Source: Bacteroidota bacterium (GTDB taxonomy: Bacteria; Bacteroidota; Bacteroidia; Flavobacteriales; Weeksellaceae). From it: DNA of 64,000 bases. Shown piece after piece: positions 42,095-51,061 of the stretch. The DNA lies in contig JAEXBS010000078.1 of assembly GCA_023393915.1 (NCBI GenBank), positions 1 to 64,000 on the forward strand, in the 5' to 3' direction. Position 1 is the first letter of the stretch. Every line of letters begins with the position of its first letter. A program made the translations under genes and the position numbers. The notes beneath the pieces are model-generated. The model was given only the letters and a program-made list of their open reading frames with translations, had not been told where the DNA came from and did no database searches.

Positions 42095-44359
42095 ATGGAT
42101 TATTTCCTTTTTATCGTTGGCGTACTTTTAGTGTTAGCCTTACTAGATGTCGTGGTTGGGGTTACAAATGATGCAGTTAATTTTCTTAACTCAGCAATCG
42201 GTTCCAAGGTAGCTTCTTATACTACTATCGTCTTAATTGCTGTTGCCGGTATCATTATCGGATCCGTATTTTCAAGCGGGATTATGGAAATCGCAAGAAA
42301 AGGTATATTTTATCCGCAACACTTTACCTTTGAAGTATTGATGATCGTTTTCCTTGCGGTTATGCTCACCGATATTATTTTATTAGACATTTTTAACAGC
42401 TTAGGCCTTCCTACTTCTACAACCGTTTCCATTGTGTTCGAACTATTAGGAGCCTCACTTATGTCTGGTTTCTTATTTTCGATGGCTGAGAACGATACTA
42501 TCTCTGAGGTATGGAAATACATCAATTTTGATAGTACCAGTAGTATAGTTTCCGGAATATTTTTGTCCGTATTAATTGCTTTTAGTGCTGGAGCAATTAT
42601 TCAGTACGTTTTACGTTTGCTTTTTACCTTCAATTTCGAATCGAAGTTAAAGAGTTATGGAGTACTTTTTTCAGCCGCAGGAATCACTTCTATTTTTTAT
42701 TTTCTTCTTATTAAAGGTCTAAAAGGTACGACGATAGTAAGCGCTACGGCCAACGAATGGATTCAGCAGAATGTTTTAGTTATATTATTTAGCCTATTTG
42801 TAGTTTCCTTTACTATACTATTTATTTTAAAACAAACCATTAATTTCAATCCTCTTAAAGCTGTAGTTTTACTAGGTACCTTTTCCTTAGCCATGGCGTT
42901 TGCAGGGAACGATTTAGTGAACTTTATTGGAGTTCCAATTACGGGACTTTTAGCTTACCAGAACTGGCTAGGATCCGGAGTTCCTGCGAATGAGTATTTT
43001 ATGGAGTATCTTGCAGGTAACGATGTTATTGTCCCTAATTTTATGCTTTTAATTGCAGGATTAGTAATGGGTCTTACCATTTGGTTAAGTTCGAAAGCAA
43101 AGAAGGTGACTGAAACCGAAGTGAACCTGGGTCGTCAAGATGAAGGAGACGAAAGGTTTAAGCCGAATATGGTTTCCAGAAGTATTGTGAATTCCTCTTT
43201 AATGTTTGGCAAATTGTTTTCGGTTATTATTCCACGCTCGATTACCAATCGGTACCGAACAACTATTGAAGAGAAAAAGATTCGCGAGGCTACTTCAAGT
43301 CAGGATGCGCCTGCATTCGACTTAGTAAGAGCAGCAACCAATTTAGTTATTGCTTCAAGTATTATTGCCTGGGCAACTTCAGAAAAGCTTCCGCTCTCAA
43401 CGACTTATGTTACCTTTATGGTGGCTATGGGTAGTTCTTTAGCGGATAATGCTTGGGGTAGAGACAGCGCCGTTTATCGAGTTGCAGGGGTTCTTTCCGT
43501 TATTGGGGGTTGGTTCGTAACTGCATTTATCGCATTTAGCGTCTCTGCTTTAATGGCTTTTGTTATGTTTCAAGGGGGAAGAACAGCGACCTACATCGTT
43601 GTTGGAATCGTCTTTATCTTTATCATAGCCTCACAGATCCGATTCAGTAAAAAGGAGAAGGAGGTAAAACGTACCAAAGATCGTTTGGAAGTGCTTCGTA
43701 GCTCCGATTTAGATACAGTTCAAAAATACCAGTCGCTTGTAAGTTCAAGTGTTTCTGAGATTGCTATCTCCTACAGTCTAATCATGGAAGGTTTAACGAA
43801 AGGAAGGCTCTCGAAATTAGAGAAGGCGCATAGGAATTTACATGATCTCGATAAGCATGCAGGATATTTAAGAAGGCAAAGTATTAAATACATTAAGTCG
43901 CTGTCCACCGATGATCAACAAACCGCTCAAGCGATCGTACTTAGTAGTGATTTCATTCAAGATTTAACTCAGTCCACAAAGTTTCTTGCGGATGATGCGC
44001 TTTATTTTGTCAAGAATTTACATGTGATCTCCGATCAAAAATTTTTAGAGGATCTTAAATCCCTGGATGAACGCATGAGCAATTTCTTTAATATTGTCTT
44101 AGTTACCTTAGAGCAAACTGCAGATGAAGAATTAGAGATGATTCGTAATGAACGAAACAAGGTTCGCGAGTACATTAATGAAAGGTTAGAGTTTCAAATG
44201 CAATACATTAATCAGCATAAGCCCTCTACAAAAGAAGGGGTGCTACAGACCAATGTATTCCTTCAAAGTAGAGATATTCAAGCCGTACTAATGAGAATCT
44301 CTAAGATGTTCATTCAACTCTATGAAGACCGTATCGTAGAGAAGCAAGAAGACAATTAA
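42095..44359 (+). CDS. Inorganic phosphate transporter (PiT) with C-terminal PhoU-like extension
   Basis: The 754-residue protein has the two conserved PiT repeats GVTNDAVNFLNSAIG (residue about 23) and AFAGNDLVNFIGVPI (about 269), with about 12 membrane helices. The loop EKLPLSTTYVTFMVAMGSS is a further conserved part. The last 220 residues are soluble, helical and charged (VREYINERLEFQMQYI), resembling PhoU/DUF47 domains that usually sit in a separate protein. A fused regulatory domain is inferred. The transporter imports phosphate with sodium or protons. It stands alone after a terminator, with prfA next. Confidence 0.87.
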   Translation: MDYFLFIVGVLLVLALLDVVVGVTNDAVNFLNSAIGSKVASYTTIVLIAVAGIIIGSVFSSGIMEIARKGIFYPQHFTFEVLMIVFLAVMLTDIILLDIFNSLGLPTSTTVSIVFELLGASLMSGFLFSMAENDTISEVWKYINFDSTSSIVSGIFLSVLIAFSAGAIIQYVLRLLFTFNFESKLKSYGVLFSAAGITSIFYFLLIKGLKGTTIVSATANEWIQQNVLVILFSLFVVSFTILFILKQTINFNPLKAVVLLGTFSLAMAFAGNDLVNFIGVPITGLLAYQNWLGSGVPANEYFMEYLAGNDVIVPNFMLLIAGLVMGLTIWLSSKAKKVTETEVNLGRQDEGDERFKPNMVSRSIVNSSLMFGKLFSVIIPRSITNRYRTTIEEKKIREATSSQDAPAFDLVRAATNLVIASSIIAWATSEKLPLSTTYVTFMVAMGSSLADNAWGRDSAVYRVAGVLSVIGGWFVTAFIAFSVSALMAFVMFQGGRTATYIVVGIVFIFIIASQIRFSKKEKEVKRTKDRLEVLRSSDLDTVQKYQSLVSSSVSEIAISYSLIMEGLTKGRLSKLEKAHRNLHDLDKHAGYLRRQSIKYIKSLSTDDQQTAQAIVLSSDFIQDLTQSTKFLADDALYFVKNLHVISDQKFLEDLKSLDERMSNFFNIVLVTLEQTADEELEMIRNERNKVREYINERLEFQMQYINQHKPSTKEGVLQTNVFLQSRDIQAVLMRISKMFIQLYEDRIVEKQEDN

Positions 44360-44390
44360 TGGGTCCCTGTGGGATTAATGCAATTTTCTC

Positions 44391-44398
44391 TATCTTTG
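44391..44398 (+). promoter_or_regulatory. -7 promoter box (TATCTTTG) of prfA
   Basis: TATCTTTG ends 20 bases before the ATG at 44418, between phosphate transporter and prfA. Confidence 0.6.
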
Positions 44399-44417
44399 CT
44401 CCCACAAAAAAAGAGCC

Positions 44418-45503
44418 ATGTCAAAGTCTTTGATACCTAAACTGGAGGCCATTAAGCAACGTTATAATGAAGTTGCTGATCTGATTATCCAGCCCGAAAT
44501 CATTACCGATCAGAAACGCTATTCTCAATTGAATAAGGAGTACAGCGATCTGGGGAAAATTGTTAGTGTTTATGAGGAATATAAATCTGCATTAAATACC
44601 ATCAAGGAATCGGATGAAATCATAGCAGAAGGGGCTGACAAGGACTTTGTTGATCTTGCCAAAATGGAGAAATTCGAGGCGCAAGACAAAATTCCTGCTT
44701 TGGAAGAGGAATTGAAAATCTTACTGATTCCAAAAGACCCAGCAGACGATAAAAACGTCATTGTAGAACTTCGCGCCGGGACCGGTGGGGATGAAGCTGC
44801 TATCTTTGTGGAAGACATCTACCGAATGTACAGCATGTATTTTAAAACTAAGGGGTGGCGTCATGAAATCACAGACTCTAACGAAGCGGCAAAGGGATAC
44901 AAGGAACTGATCATGAAAGTGGAAGGGGAAGGAGTCTATGGAATCATGAAATTTGAATCAGGAGTTCATCGAGTTCAAAGAGTTCCAGAGACAGAATCCC
45001 AAGGTAGGGTGCATACCTCAGCGATTACTATAGCAGTGCTTCCCGAAGCTGAAGAAGTGGATGTAGAGATTAATCCAGCAGATATTGAAATGCAAACTTC
45101 TAGATCAGGAGGTGCTGGAGGTCAGAACGTTAACAAGGTAGAAACGAAAGTTCAGCTGACCCATAAGCCGTCGGGTATTGTAGTGGTTTGTCAACAAGCT
45201 CGTTCTCAATTAGCCAACAGAGAGCTTGCTATGGAAATGCTTAGAGCAAAACTTTACGATATTGAACTGCAAAGAGTCCAAGGAGATGTAGCTGCACAAA
45301 GAAAAAGTATGGTTTCTACAGGTGATAGATCTGCTAAGATCAAGACCTACAACTATCCGCAAGGCCGAGTGACCGATCACCGTATTGGAAAGTCCATTTA
45401 CAATCTTGACGCCTATATGAATGGAGACATTCAAGAGATGATTGACGCTGTTATTATGGCGGAAAATGCGGAGAAGATGAAAGGAGAAGAAGAAAATTAT
45501 TAA
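44418..45503 (+). CDS. prfA: Peptide chain release factor 1
   Basis: The 361-residue factor recognises UAA and UAG stop codons. The GGQ motif is in SGGAGGQNVNKVET, and the decoding PxT tripeptide appears as PET in QRVPETESQGRVHTS, which separates it from RF2 (SPF). The N-terminal helical domain, then domains 2-4, have normal length. No RF2-type frameshift is present. prmC, often next, is not found here; a lipoprotein gene follows 54 bases later. Confidence 0.95.
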   Translation: MSKSLIPKLEAIKQRYNEVADLIIQPEIITDQKRYSQLNKEYSDLGKIVSVYEEYKSALNTIKESDEIIAEGADKDFVDLAKMEKFEAQDKIPALEEELKILLIPKDPADDKNVIVELRAGTGGDEAAIFVEDIYRMYSMYFKTKGWRHEITDSNEAAKGYKELIMKVEGEGVYGIMKFESGVHRVQRVPETESQGRVHTSAITIAVLPEAEEVDVEINPADIEMQTSRSGGAGGQNVNKVETKVQLTHKPSGIVVVCQQARSQLANRELAMEMLRAKLYDIELQRVQGDVAAQRKSMVSTGDRSAKIKTYNYPQGRVTDHRIGKSIYNLDAYMNGDIQEMIDAVIMAENAEKMKGEEENY

Positions 45504-45556
45504 TAGTTGGTTTAAAATTTGCACACTGAATAAAGCAAATCATTAAAAATCAAGCT

Positions 45557-45889
45557 ATGAAAAAATCACTAGTACTTCTCTTGGCTACTGCCTTTTTGTT
45601 TTTCCAAAGTTGTGAAAAGGAAAAAACCGTGATCACTGAAGCGGATGGAGACAAGACCACCATTGAACACATTGGGTTCGATGATGAAAAATTAGATTCT
45701 GCTCAATTGAAAGTCAAAGTAGAAGCAGACAAGGCAGCCAGTACAGCAAAAGAGGCACTGAATGATGCAGGTCAAGCTATTGAAAAAGGAGCGAAAGAGG
45801 TGAAAGAAGGAGCCAAAGAAATAACTGCTGATGCGGCAGAGGCTGTTGAAAAAGGTGCACGTGATGTAAAAGAATCGGCAGAAAACTAG
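45557..45889 (+). CDS. Small lipoprotein with LEA-like charged repeats
   Basis: The 110-residue product has a lipoprotein signal (MKKSLVLLLATAFLFFQSC, lipobox FQSC). The C-terminal 60 residues consist of helical repeats such as EKGAKEVKEGAKEITADAAE with an 11-residue rhythm, recalling LEA-like or YtxH-type stress proteins. The function is not known. It probably sits in the outer membrane facing the periplasm. It has its own downstream hairpin terminator. Confidence 0.7.
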   Translation: MKKSLVLLLATAFLFFQSCEKEKTVITEADGDKTTIEHIGFDDEKLDSAQLKVKVEADKAASTAKEALNDAGQAIEKGAKEVKEGAKEITADAAEAVEKGARDVKESAEN

Positions 45890-45912
45890 AGCCTACAATT
45901 TATCTATAGTAC

Positions 45913-45944
45913 AATACCTGTTGCAAATGCGATGGGTATTTTTT
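45913..45944 (+). terminator. Terminator after the LEA-like lipoprotein gene
   Basis: The arms 45913-45919 and 45934-45940 pair (one T-G wobble) across a 14-base loop and are followed by TTTTTT. The stem is short, so confidence is moderate. Confidence 0.6.
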
Positions 45945-46013
45945 ATTAATGCAGTTCCCTTTAAGGGTTTTAATTATTTTGTATTTTTACCTACTACTTT
46001 TAGAAGTTGAATT

Positions 46014-48143
46014 ATGCGAAAGAAGATCGTAAACCGTAGTCCTGACTTTACATTTATTACAGAGCAAAAATTACCTTATTTTTTTGAGAAAGATGGTTTG
46101 CCCCTTAAATCTGCTTACTCCAAAGCAGATGCACTTCATCCCGCAATTCAGGGTTCTAATGCTGGAGTCCCGCCCTATTTAAGAGGACCTTACAGCACTA
46201 TGTACGTGCAACGCCCTTGGACGATAAGGCAGTATGCTGGATTTTCAACCGCAGAAGAATCTAATGCTTTCTATTTAAGAAACCTAGCTAATGGACAGAA
46301 AGGACTTTCAGTTGCTTTTGATTTAGCAACGCATCGTGGATACGATTCCGATCACCCCCGTGTAGAAGGAGATGTTGGAAAAGCTGGGGTAGCTATTGAT
46401 TCTGTAGAAGACATGAAAATTCTTTTTCAAGGCATTCCTTTGGATCAAATTTCGGTTTCTATGACGATGAATGGCGCGGTACTTCCGATCCTGGCATTCT
46501 ACATTGTTGCAGCCCAGGAACAGGGAGTGGACCAATCCAAGTTGTCGGGAACGATCCAGAACGATATTCTAAAGGAGTTTATGGTGAGAAATACTTATAT
46601 CTATCCTCCTAAACCTTCGATGAGGATTATTGCAGACATTTTTTCTTATACTTCTAAAAATATTCCGAAGTTCAATTCTATTTCCATTTCTGGATATCAT
46701 ATGCAAGAGGCCGGAGCAACACCTGTCCTTGAGATGGCATATACATTAGCAGATGGACTTGAATACGTTCGAACTGGAAAAAGTGCGGGGATGGAAGTGG
46801 ATGATTTCGCTCCACGTCTGTCCTTCTTTTGGGCAGTTGGGATGAATCATTTTATGGAAATTGCTAAAATGCGTGCTGCACGATATCTTTGGGCTGAACT
46901 TCTTAGGCCTTTTGAACCTAAAAATCCCAAAAGTCTTGCCTTAAGAACGCATTCCCAAACTTCGGGATGGAGTTTAACGGAACAGGAGCCTTACAATAAT
47001 GTCACTCGAACTGCTATCGAAGCTTTGTCTGCTGCATTGGGAGGGACACAGTCGCTGCACACCAATGCACTCGATGAAGCCATTGCCCTTCCGACGGACT
47101 ATTCTGCAAAAATTGCACGAAATACTCAATTAATTCTCCAAAAGGAAAGTGGTGTTTGTTCTGTAGTGGACCCTTATGCGGGTAGCCATTTAGTTGAGGC
47201 TCTTACCAAGCAGATGATTGAAGAGGGAAGAAAGTATATCGATGAAGTAGAAAAAGAAGGGGGTATGACCAAGGCTATTGAGCTCGGTATACCTAAAATG
47301 AGAATTGAGGAAGCGGCAGCAGAAAAGCAAGCGAAAATAGACAGTTCTCAAGAGTTTATTATTGGAGTAAACTCGTTTCAATCGTCCTTAAAGCAAAATG
47401 AGATAGAAATTCTCTCTATTGATAATTCTCAAGTCAGAACAGAGCAAATTGAAAGACTGCGTAAAATAAAAGAATCTAGAGATGCTCAAGCAGTTGAACA
47501 AATCTTAGAGAAACTTAGGAAGGCTGCGGAAAAATCGGAGGAGAACTTATTAGAAATATGCATTGAAGCTGCAAGAAGGCGAGTCACGTTAGGGGAGATG
47601 AGCTCAATTTTAGAAGAAGTTTTCGGTAGATATCGAGCTAATATTCAAACAATTCAAGGAGTTTATGCTATGAATGCTGCCAAAAATGAGCAATTTGAAA
47701 AAGCTCAAGAGTTAAGTAAAGAATTTGAAAATCAAATGGGTCGTCGACCTAGGATTATGGTGGCTAAGATGGGACAGGATGGACACGACCGCGGAGCTAA
47801 AGTTGTCGCTACAGCTTTTGCTGATATGGGATTCGATGTAGATGTCGCGCCATTATTCCAAACCCCAGGAGAGGTAGCCAGACAAGCTGTGGAGAACGAC
47901 GTTCATGTGTTAGGAATTTCTTCGCTAGCTGCAGGCCATAATACACTTGTTCCACAAGTTCTCGCAGAGCTTAAAAGTTTAGGCTCAGAAGATATACAAC
48001 TCGTGGTAGGAGGTGTCATTCCAAAACAAGATTACGATTTCCTGTACTCAAGCGGAGCTTCTCAAATATTCGGTCCTGGAACAAATTTACCCCAGGCGGC
48101 TTGTGAGATTCTAGAATTTTTATTGAGGGGAGAAAAGGCCTAA
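46014..48143 (+). CDS. mutB: Methylmalonyl-CoA mutase, large (catalytic) subunit
   Basis: The 709-residue adenosylcobalamin enzyme interconverts succinyl-CoA and methylmalonyl-CoA. The catalytic barrel (about 1-560) has GLSVAFDLATHRGYDSDHPR near residue 98, RTHSQTSGWSL and GTQSLHTNALDEA. The B12-binding domain near 575-705 has the DGHDRG base-off motif, with the His that ligands cobalt. No small subunit gene mutA is found beside it, so it may be a homodimer or use a partner elsewhere. A single-gene chaperone, meaB, follows downstream after a convergent lipoprotein gene whose stop overlaps this one by four bases. Confidence 0.93.
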   Translation: MRKKIVNRSPDFTFITEQKLPYFFEKDGLPLKSAYSKADALHPAIQGSNAGVPPYLRGPYSTMYVQRPWTIRQYAGFSTAEESNAFYLRNLANGQKGLSVAFDLATHRGYDSDHPRVEGDVGKAGVAIDSVEDMKILFQGIPLDQISVSMTMNGAVLPILAFYIVAAQEQGVDQSKLSGTIQNDILKEFMVRNTYIYPPKPSMRIIADIFSYTSKNIPKFNSISISGYHMQEAGATPVLEMAYTLADGLEYVRTGKSAGMEVDDFAPRLSFFWAVGMNHFMEIAKMRAARYLWAELLRPFEPKNPKSLALRTHSQTSGWSLTEQEPYNNVTRTAIEALSAALGGTQSLHTNALDEAIALPTDYSAKIARNTQLILQKESGVCSVVDPYAGSHLVEALTKQMIEEGRKYIDEVEKEGGMTKAIELGIPKMRIEEAAAEKQAKIDSSQEFIIGVNSFQSSLKQNEIEILSIDNSQVRTEQIERLRKIKESRDAQAVEQILEKLRKAAEKSEENLLEICIEAARRRVTLGEMSSILEEVFGRYRANIQTIQGVYAMNAAKNEQFEKAQELSKEFENQMGRRPRIMVAKMGQDGHDRGAKVVATAFADMGFDVDVAPLFQTPGEVARQAVENDVHVLGISSLAAGHNTLVPQVLAELKSLGSEDIQLVVGGVIPKQDYDFLYSSGASQIFGPGTNLPQAACEILEFLLRGEKA

Positions 48144-48415
48144 TTGGCTGAGGATACGTATTGGTATACTTTATCTCCTTGCTCCTTAGTAAGTTTTGCT
48201 TTTGGGGTCATGGATTCTACAAGACCTACCCATTGCTCATCTGTAAAGTCTTTAGGCTCTGGAAGTGCATGGCATTTGTGACATGAATTTTCGAATAAAA
48301 CTTTACCTTCAGCGATAGCTTTTGCTTCAGCTCTTTTACCACCTGGTGTTCCTTGGTAAGTACAAGAGGCAAGTAATCCAATTGTAAAAAGAGATAGTAC
48401 GATGCTTTTTTTCAT
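48140..48415 (-). CDS. Monohaem cytochrome c-like lipoprotein
   Basis: The 91-residue product has a lipoprotein signal (MKKSIVLSLFTIGLLASC) and one CHKCH haem-binding motif (CXXCH), residues about 45-49, in VLFENSCHKCHALPEPKDF. The rest is helical with MTPKAKLTKEQGDKVYQYV, including a Met in MTPK that could be the sixth ligand. Electron transfer in the periplasmic face of the envelope is inferred. The stop codon overlaps mutB by four bases (CTAA read both ways), so the two are convergent, not co-transcribed. Confidence 0.85.
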   Translation of the reverse strand: MKKSIVLSLFTIGLLASCTYQGTPGGKRAEAKAIAEGKVLFENSCHKCHALPEPKDFTDEQWVGLVESMTPKAKLTKEQGDKVYQYVSSAN

Positions 48416-48553
48416 TGTATTATTTTAGAAAAGTAATATTTGATAAATTTAACTAAAATATAGAGATCCACAAATTTAATATGAGCCCATACCTTTAAAA
48501 GGAAATACGGAGCATTGAATTTTTTTTAAGAACTAAGAACGAGGCCGTTTAGT

Positions 48554-49540
48554 ATGAAGCAATTAAGTAAGTCTGATTTTATTGAAGGAATTCGTAAGGG
48601 TGAGAGAAGAATTTTAGCTAAGGCGATTACTTTAGTTGAAAGCTCTCGTGAGAGTGACCGTGAAGCCGCCGAAGAGCTCATAAAGGGTTTATTACCCTAC
48701 TGTGGCAATTCGATCCGTATTGGGATTACAGGCGTACCGGGTGCAGGAAAATCGACATTTATTGAAAGTTTTGGTCTTAAAGCAATTGAAAAAGGCCGTA
48801 AAGTGGCTGTTCTTGCAGTAGATCCTAGTTCACTTAGGAACGGCGGATCAATTTTGGGAGATAAAACCCGAATGGAGGAGTTAAGTAGATCCGATAGTGC
48901 CTTTATTAGGCCTTCTCCAAATTCAGGATTTCTTGGTGGAATTGCGAATGCAACTTACGAGTCAATGTTGATTTGTGAAGCTGCAGGCTACGATTACATT
49001 CTAATCGAAACTGTAGGAGTGGGGCAAAGTGAAGTAATGGTCTCAGAGATTTGTGATGCACTATTAATGGTCAAAATTCTAGGCGAGGGGGATGAATTGC
49101 AAGGCATTAAAAGAGGTATCATGGAAATGATCGACCTGATATTTATTAATAAAGTAGAGGAATCTAATAAAGAAGCTGCAAAAAAGTCAAGGTTAGAATT
49201 GCTCCGTGCTCTTTATTTTATGCCACAGAAGGAAAAGGATTGGAAGACTCCCGTTCTGTTAGGTTCAGCACTGGATAAACTTGGAATAGAGGAAGTGTAC
49301 GATGCTATTGCAGCATTTATTAAGCTAAAAAAAGCGAACGGAACATTTTCGACTGATCGAGCAAAACAAGCAGAAAAACGCTTCAAGTATTGGGTGGAAC
49401 AATACATAATTAACCGAACCCAAAGAGATTCAGTATTACAATCTAAGTACGAGGAGCATATGGATAATTCTACTCACTTAAAATCCAGTCCTATGGCGGA
49501 AGCAAGGGCATTTGTCAATGCCTTACTTGGTAATAGATAG
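48554..49540 (+). CDS. meaB: GTPase MeaB, methylmalonyl-CoA mutase chaperone
   Basis: The 328-residue G3E GTPase protects and reloads methylmalonyl-CoA mutase. The P-loop is GITGVPGAGKSTFIE near residue 55, with DPSS and LGDKTRM, then VGVGQSE and IFINKVEE (the NKxD-like base contact). The helical C-terminal dimer arm (KRFKYWVEQYI) is present. Location 410 bases after mutB, with only a convergent cytochrome gene between, supports the pairing. Length is normal for the family. Confidence 0.94.
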   Translation: MKQLSKSDFIEGIRKGERRILAKAITLVESSRESDREAAEELIKGLLPYCGNSIRIGITGVPGAGKSTFIESFGLKAIEKGRKVAVLAVDPSSLRNGGSILGDKTRMEELSRSDSAFIRPSPNSGFLGGIANATYESMLICEAAGYDYILIETVGVGQSEVMVSEICDALLMVKILGEGDELQGIKRGIMEMIDLIFINKVEESNKEAAKKSRLELLRALYFMPQKEKDWKTPVLLGSALDKLGIEEVYDAIAAFIKLKKANGTFSTDRAKQAEKRFKYWVEQYIINRTQRDSVLQSKYEEHMDNSTHLKSSPMAEARAFVNALLGNR

Positions 49541-49542
49541 TC

Positions 49543-50067
49543 TTACTTTTCCTGATTTTCTTTCAAGTATCCATCGTAGGAAATGAGCTGTCTGTCGCTA
49601 GCCTGAATGGTCAAATACGCTTTTGCGTTTGGATAGACTTCCATGACAATATGTTGAATGTGTTGAACGTCGTTAGGTCGCATGGTAATAACAGTAGTGT
49701 TTTTCCTGCCCTTGGTTTGCACATAGGAAAAGTTCTTTGAAGTAAACCGATGACTTTGTTTTTCTGGATCAAGAGAGCCCGTGTAAGCTCGACCAAAATA
49801 AGGGAGGGTCACGGTAAGAGTAGATTCTTTTATTTCCAAAGTATATCCATAGTCCAATTCAAGAATTCTTCCGGCAGCAGTAGAATGCGTACCACTTAGT
49901 AGCCTTGCCGCATCTCCGGATGAAGGAATCGCTCGTGTTGCCATGAAGGTATATTCCTTTTTCTCTAGAACCGATTGCAGCTCTTGTGGTAGCAGATAAG
50001 TCTGCGATGTGCAAGAGCTAAGGAGGATAATGAATATACTAGCAATGAAGATTTGATATTTTTTCAT
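49543..50067 (-). CDS. DUF4251 lipoprotein
   Basis: The 174-residue product has a lipoprotein signal (KYQIFIASIFIILLSSC). The mature part has the pattern seen in DUF4251: FMATRAIPSSGDAARLL, then a short beta region LTVTLPYFGRAYTGSL, and a C-terminal QASDRQLISYDGYL. Such proteins are envelope lipoproteins of unknown role. A TACCTTTG box lies upstream. It converges with meaB and is divergent from the M48 protease gene. Confidence 0.8.
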   Translation of the reverse strand: MKKYQIFIASIFIILLSSCTSQTYLLPQELQSVLEKKEYTFMATRAIPSSGDAARLLSGTHSTAAGRILELDYGYTLEIKESTLTVTLPYFGRAYTGSLDPEKQSHRFTSKNFSYVQTKGRKNTTVITMRPNDVQHIQHIVMEVYPNAKAYLTIQASDRQLISYDGYLKENQEK

Positions 50068-50113
50068 TTTCAGAATTTTTGTTCTTTATTATAAAATTTT
50101 GTTTGCCACTAAT

Positions 50114-50121
50114 CAAAGGTA
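50114..50121 (-). promoter_or_regulatory. -7 promoter box (TACCTTTG) of the DUF4251 gene
   Basis: The minus strand reads TACCTTTG, 46 bases before the ATG at 50067, in the divergent spacer with the M48 gene. Confidence 0.5.
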
Positions 50122-50181
50122 GTTAAAAATACTTTTTTGGAATAGATGTTGTTCCTTTCAAAGTCATTAAACATTGAAACT

Positions 50182-50991
50182 ATGAAACTAAAAAGTGTTT
50201 TTATTTCTGGATCAGCGGCTTTGATGCTTATGGCTTGTACAACCAATCCAATAACAGGTAGACGCTCAGTGCAATTAGTAAACGATCAACAGATTGCAAC
50301 GATGGCTGTGCAGCAGTATCAAGAAGTTTTATCAAAATCTAAAGTGGTACGTGGTACAACGGCTGCTAATCAAGTTAAAAATGTGGGACTTCGAATCCAG
50401 AATGCGGCTAATAATTATTACCGTTCCATTGGACGTCTAGATGACCTTTCAGAATTTAAGTGGGAATATAATTTAATAGAAGATAAGTCGGTGAACGCAT
50501 GGTGTATGCCGGGTGGAAAAGTAGCTGTTTATACAGGATTGCTTCCCGTATCTCAGAATGATAATGGACTTGCCGTAGTTTTAGGTCATGAAATTTCACA
50601 TGCACTTGCAGGTCACGGAAACGAAAGAATTTCTCAGGGAATGATAGCCCAATACGGTGGAGCCATCTTGGGAAGCACTATTTCAAGTGGACAGTTAGCA
50701 CAGGTTTTCCGGGCTGCCTATCCTATTGGAGCGCAAGTTGCGCTACTAAAATACGGACGTAGTCAAGAGCTTGAAGCGGATGAAATGGGGCTGTATTTAA
50801 TGGCAATGGCAGGTTACGATCCTCGTGGAGCAAGTCCTTTTTGGGATCGTATGGAATCTATGAGTACTAACGGATCACGTCCTCCTGAGTTTTTATCTAC
50901 TCACCCTAGTCCTGGAAATAGAAAGGCACAAATTGCTAAAACCCTACCAAAAGCTTTGGAATATTATAAAGCGGCAGGGGGTAAAATTTAA
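50182..50991 (+). CDS. M48 family zinc metallopeptidase lipoprotein (LoiP/BepA-like)
   Basis: From the ATG at 50182 the 269-residue product has a lipoprotein signal, LKSVFISGSAALMLMAC, with lipobox LMAC. The zinc-binding HExxH is in LGHEISHALAGH (about residue 140), with a Glu ligand in the later QELEADEMGL. A loop GMPGGK-like CMPGGKVAVYTG is also typical. M48 periplasmic proteases degrade misfolded outer-membrane proteins or help their assembly. The start was chosen by the signal peptide; an upstream ATG at 50146 adds a non-conserved tail. A terminator follows. Confidence 0.9.
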   Translation: MKLKSVFISGSAALMLMACTTNPITGRRSVQLVNDQQIATMAVQQYQEVLSKSKVVRGTTAANQVKNVGLRIQNAANNYYRSIGRLDDLSEFKWEYNLIEDKSVNAWCMPGGKVAVYTGLLPVSQNDNGLAVVLGHEISHALAGHGNERISQGMIAQYGGAILGSTISSGQLAQVFRAAYPIGAQVALLKYGRSQELEADEMGLYLMAMAGYDPRGASPFWDRMESMSTNGSRPPEFLSTHPSPGNRKAQIAKTLPKALEYYKAAGGKI

Positions 50992-51010
50992 TCAAATCAC
51001 TATACATACC

Positions 51011-51049
51011 AACCTTTCCTAATTTTTCTTAAATTTGGAAAGGTTTTTT
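51011..51049 (+). terminator. Terminator after the M48 protease gene
   Basis: The arms 51011-51019 and 51037-51045 form a perfect 9-bp stem with a 17-base loop, followed by TTTTTT. It lies just before the next gene. Confidence 0.8.
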
Positions 51050-51061
51050 AATTACCCCGCT

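Noticed and set aside
44418..45503. Possibility that prfA is RF2 with a programmed frameshift
   Set aside because: The tripeptide is PET (PxT type) and the frame is continuous.
45945..46013. Cobalamin riboswitch before mutB
   Set aside because: The leader is short and AT-rich with no B12-box or multi-stem structure.
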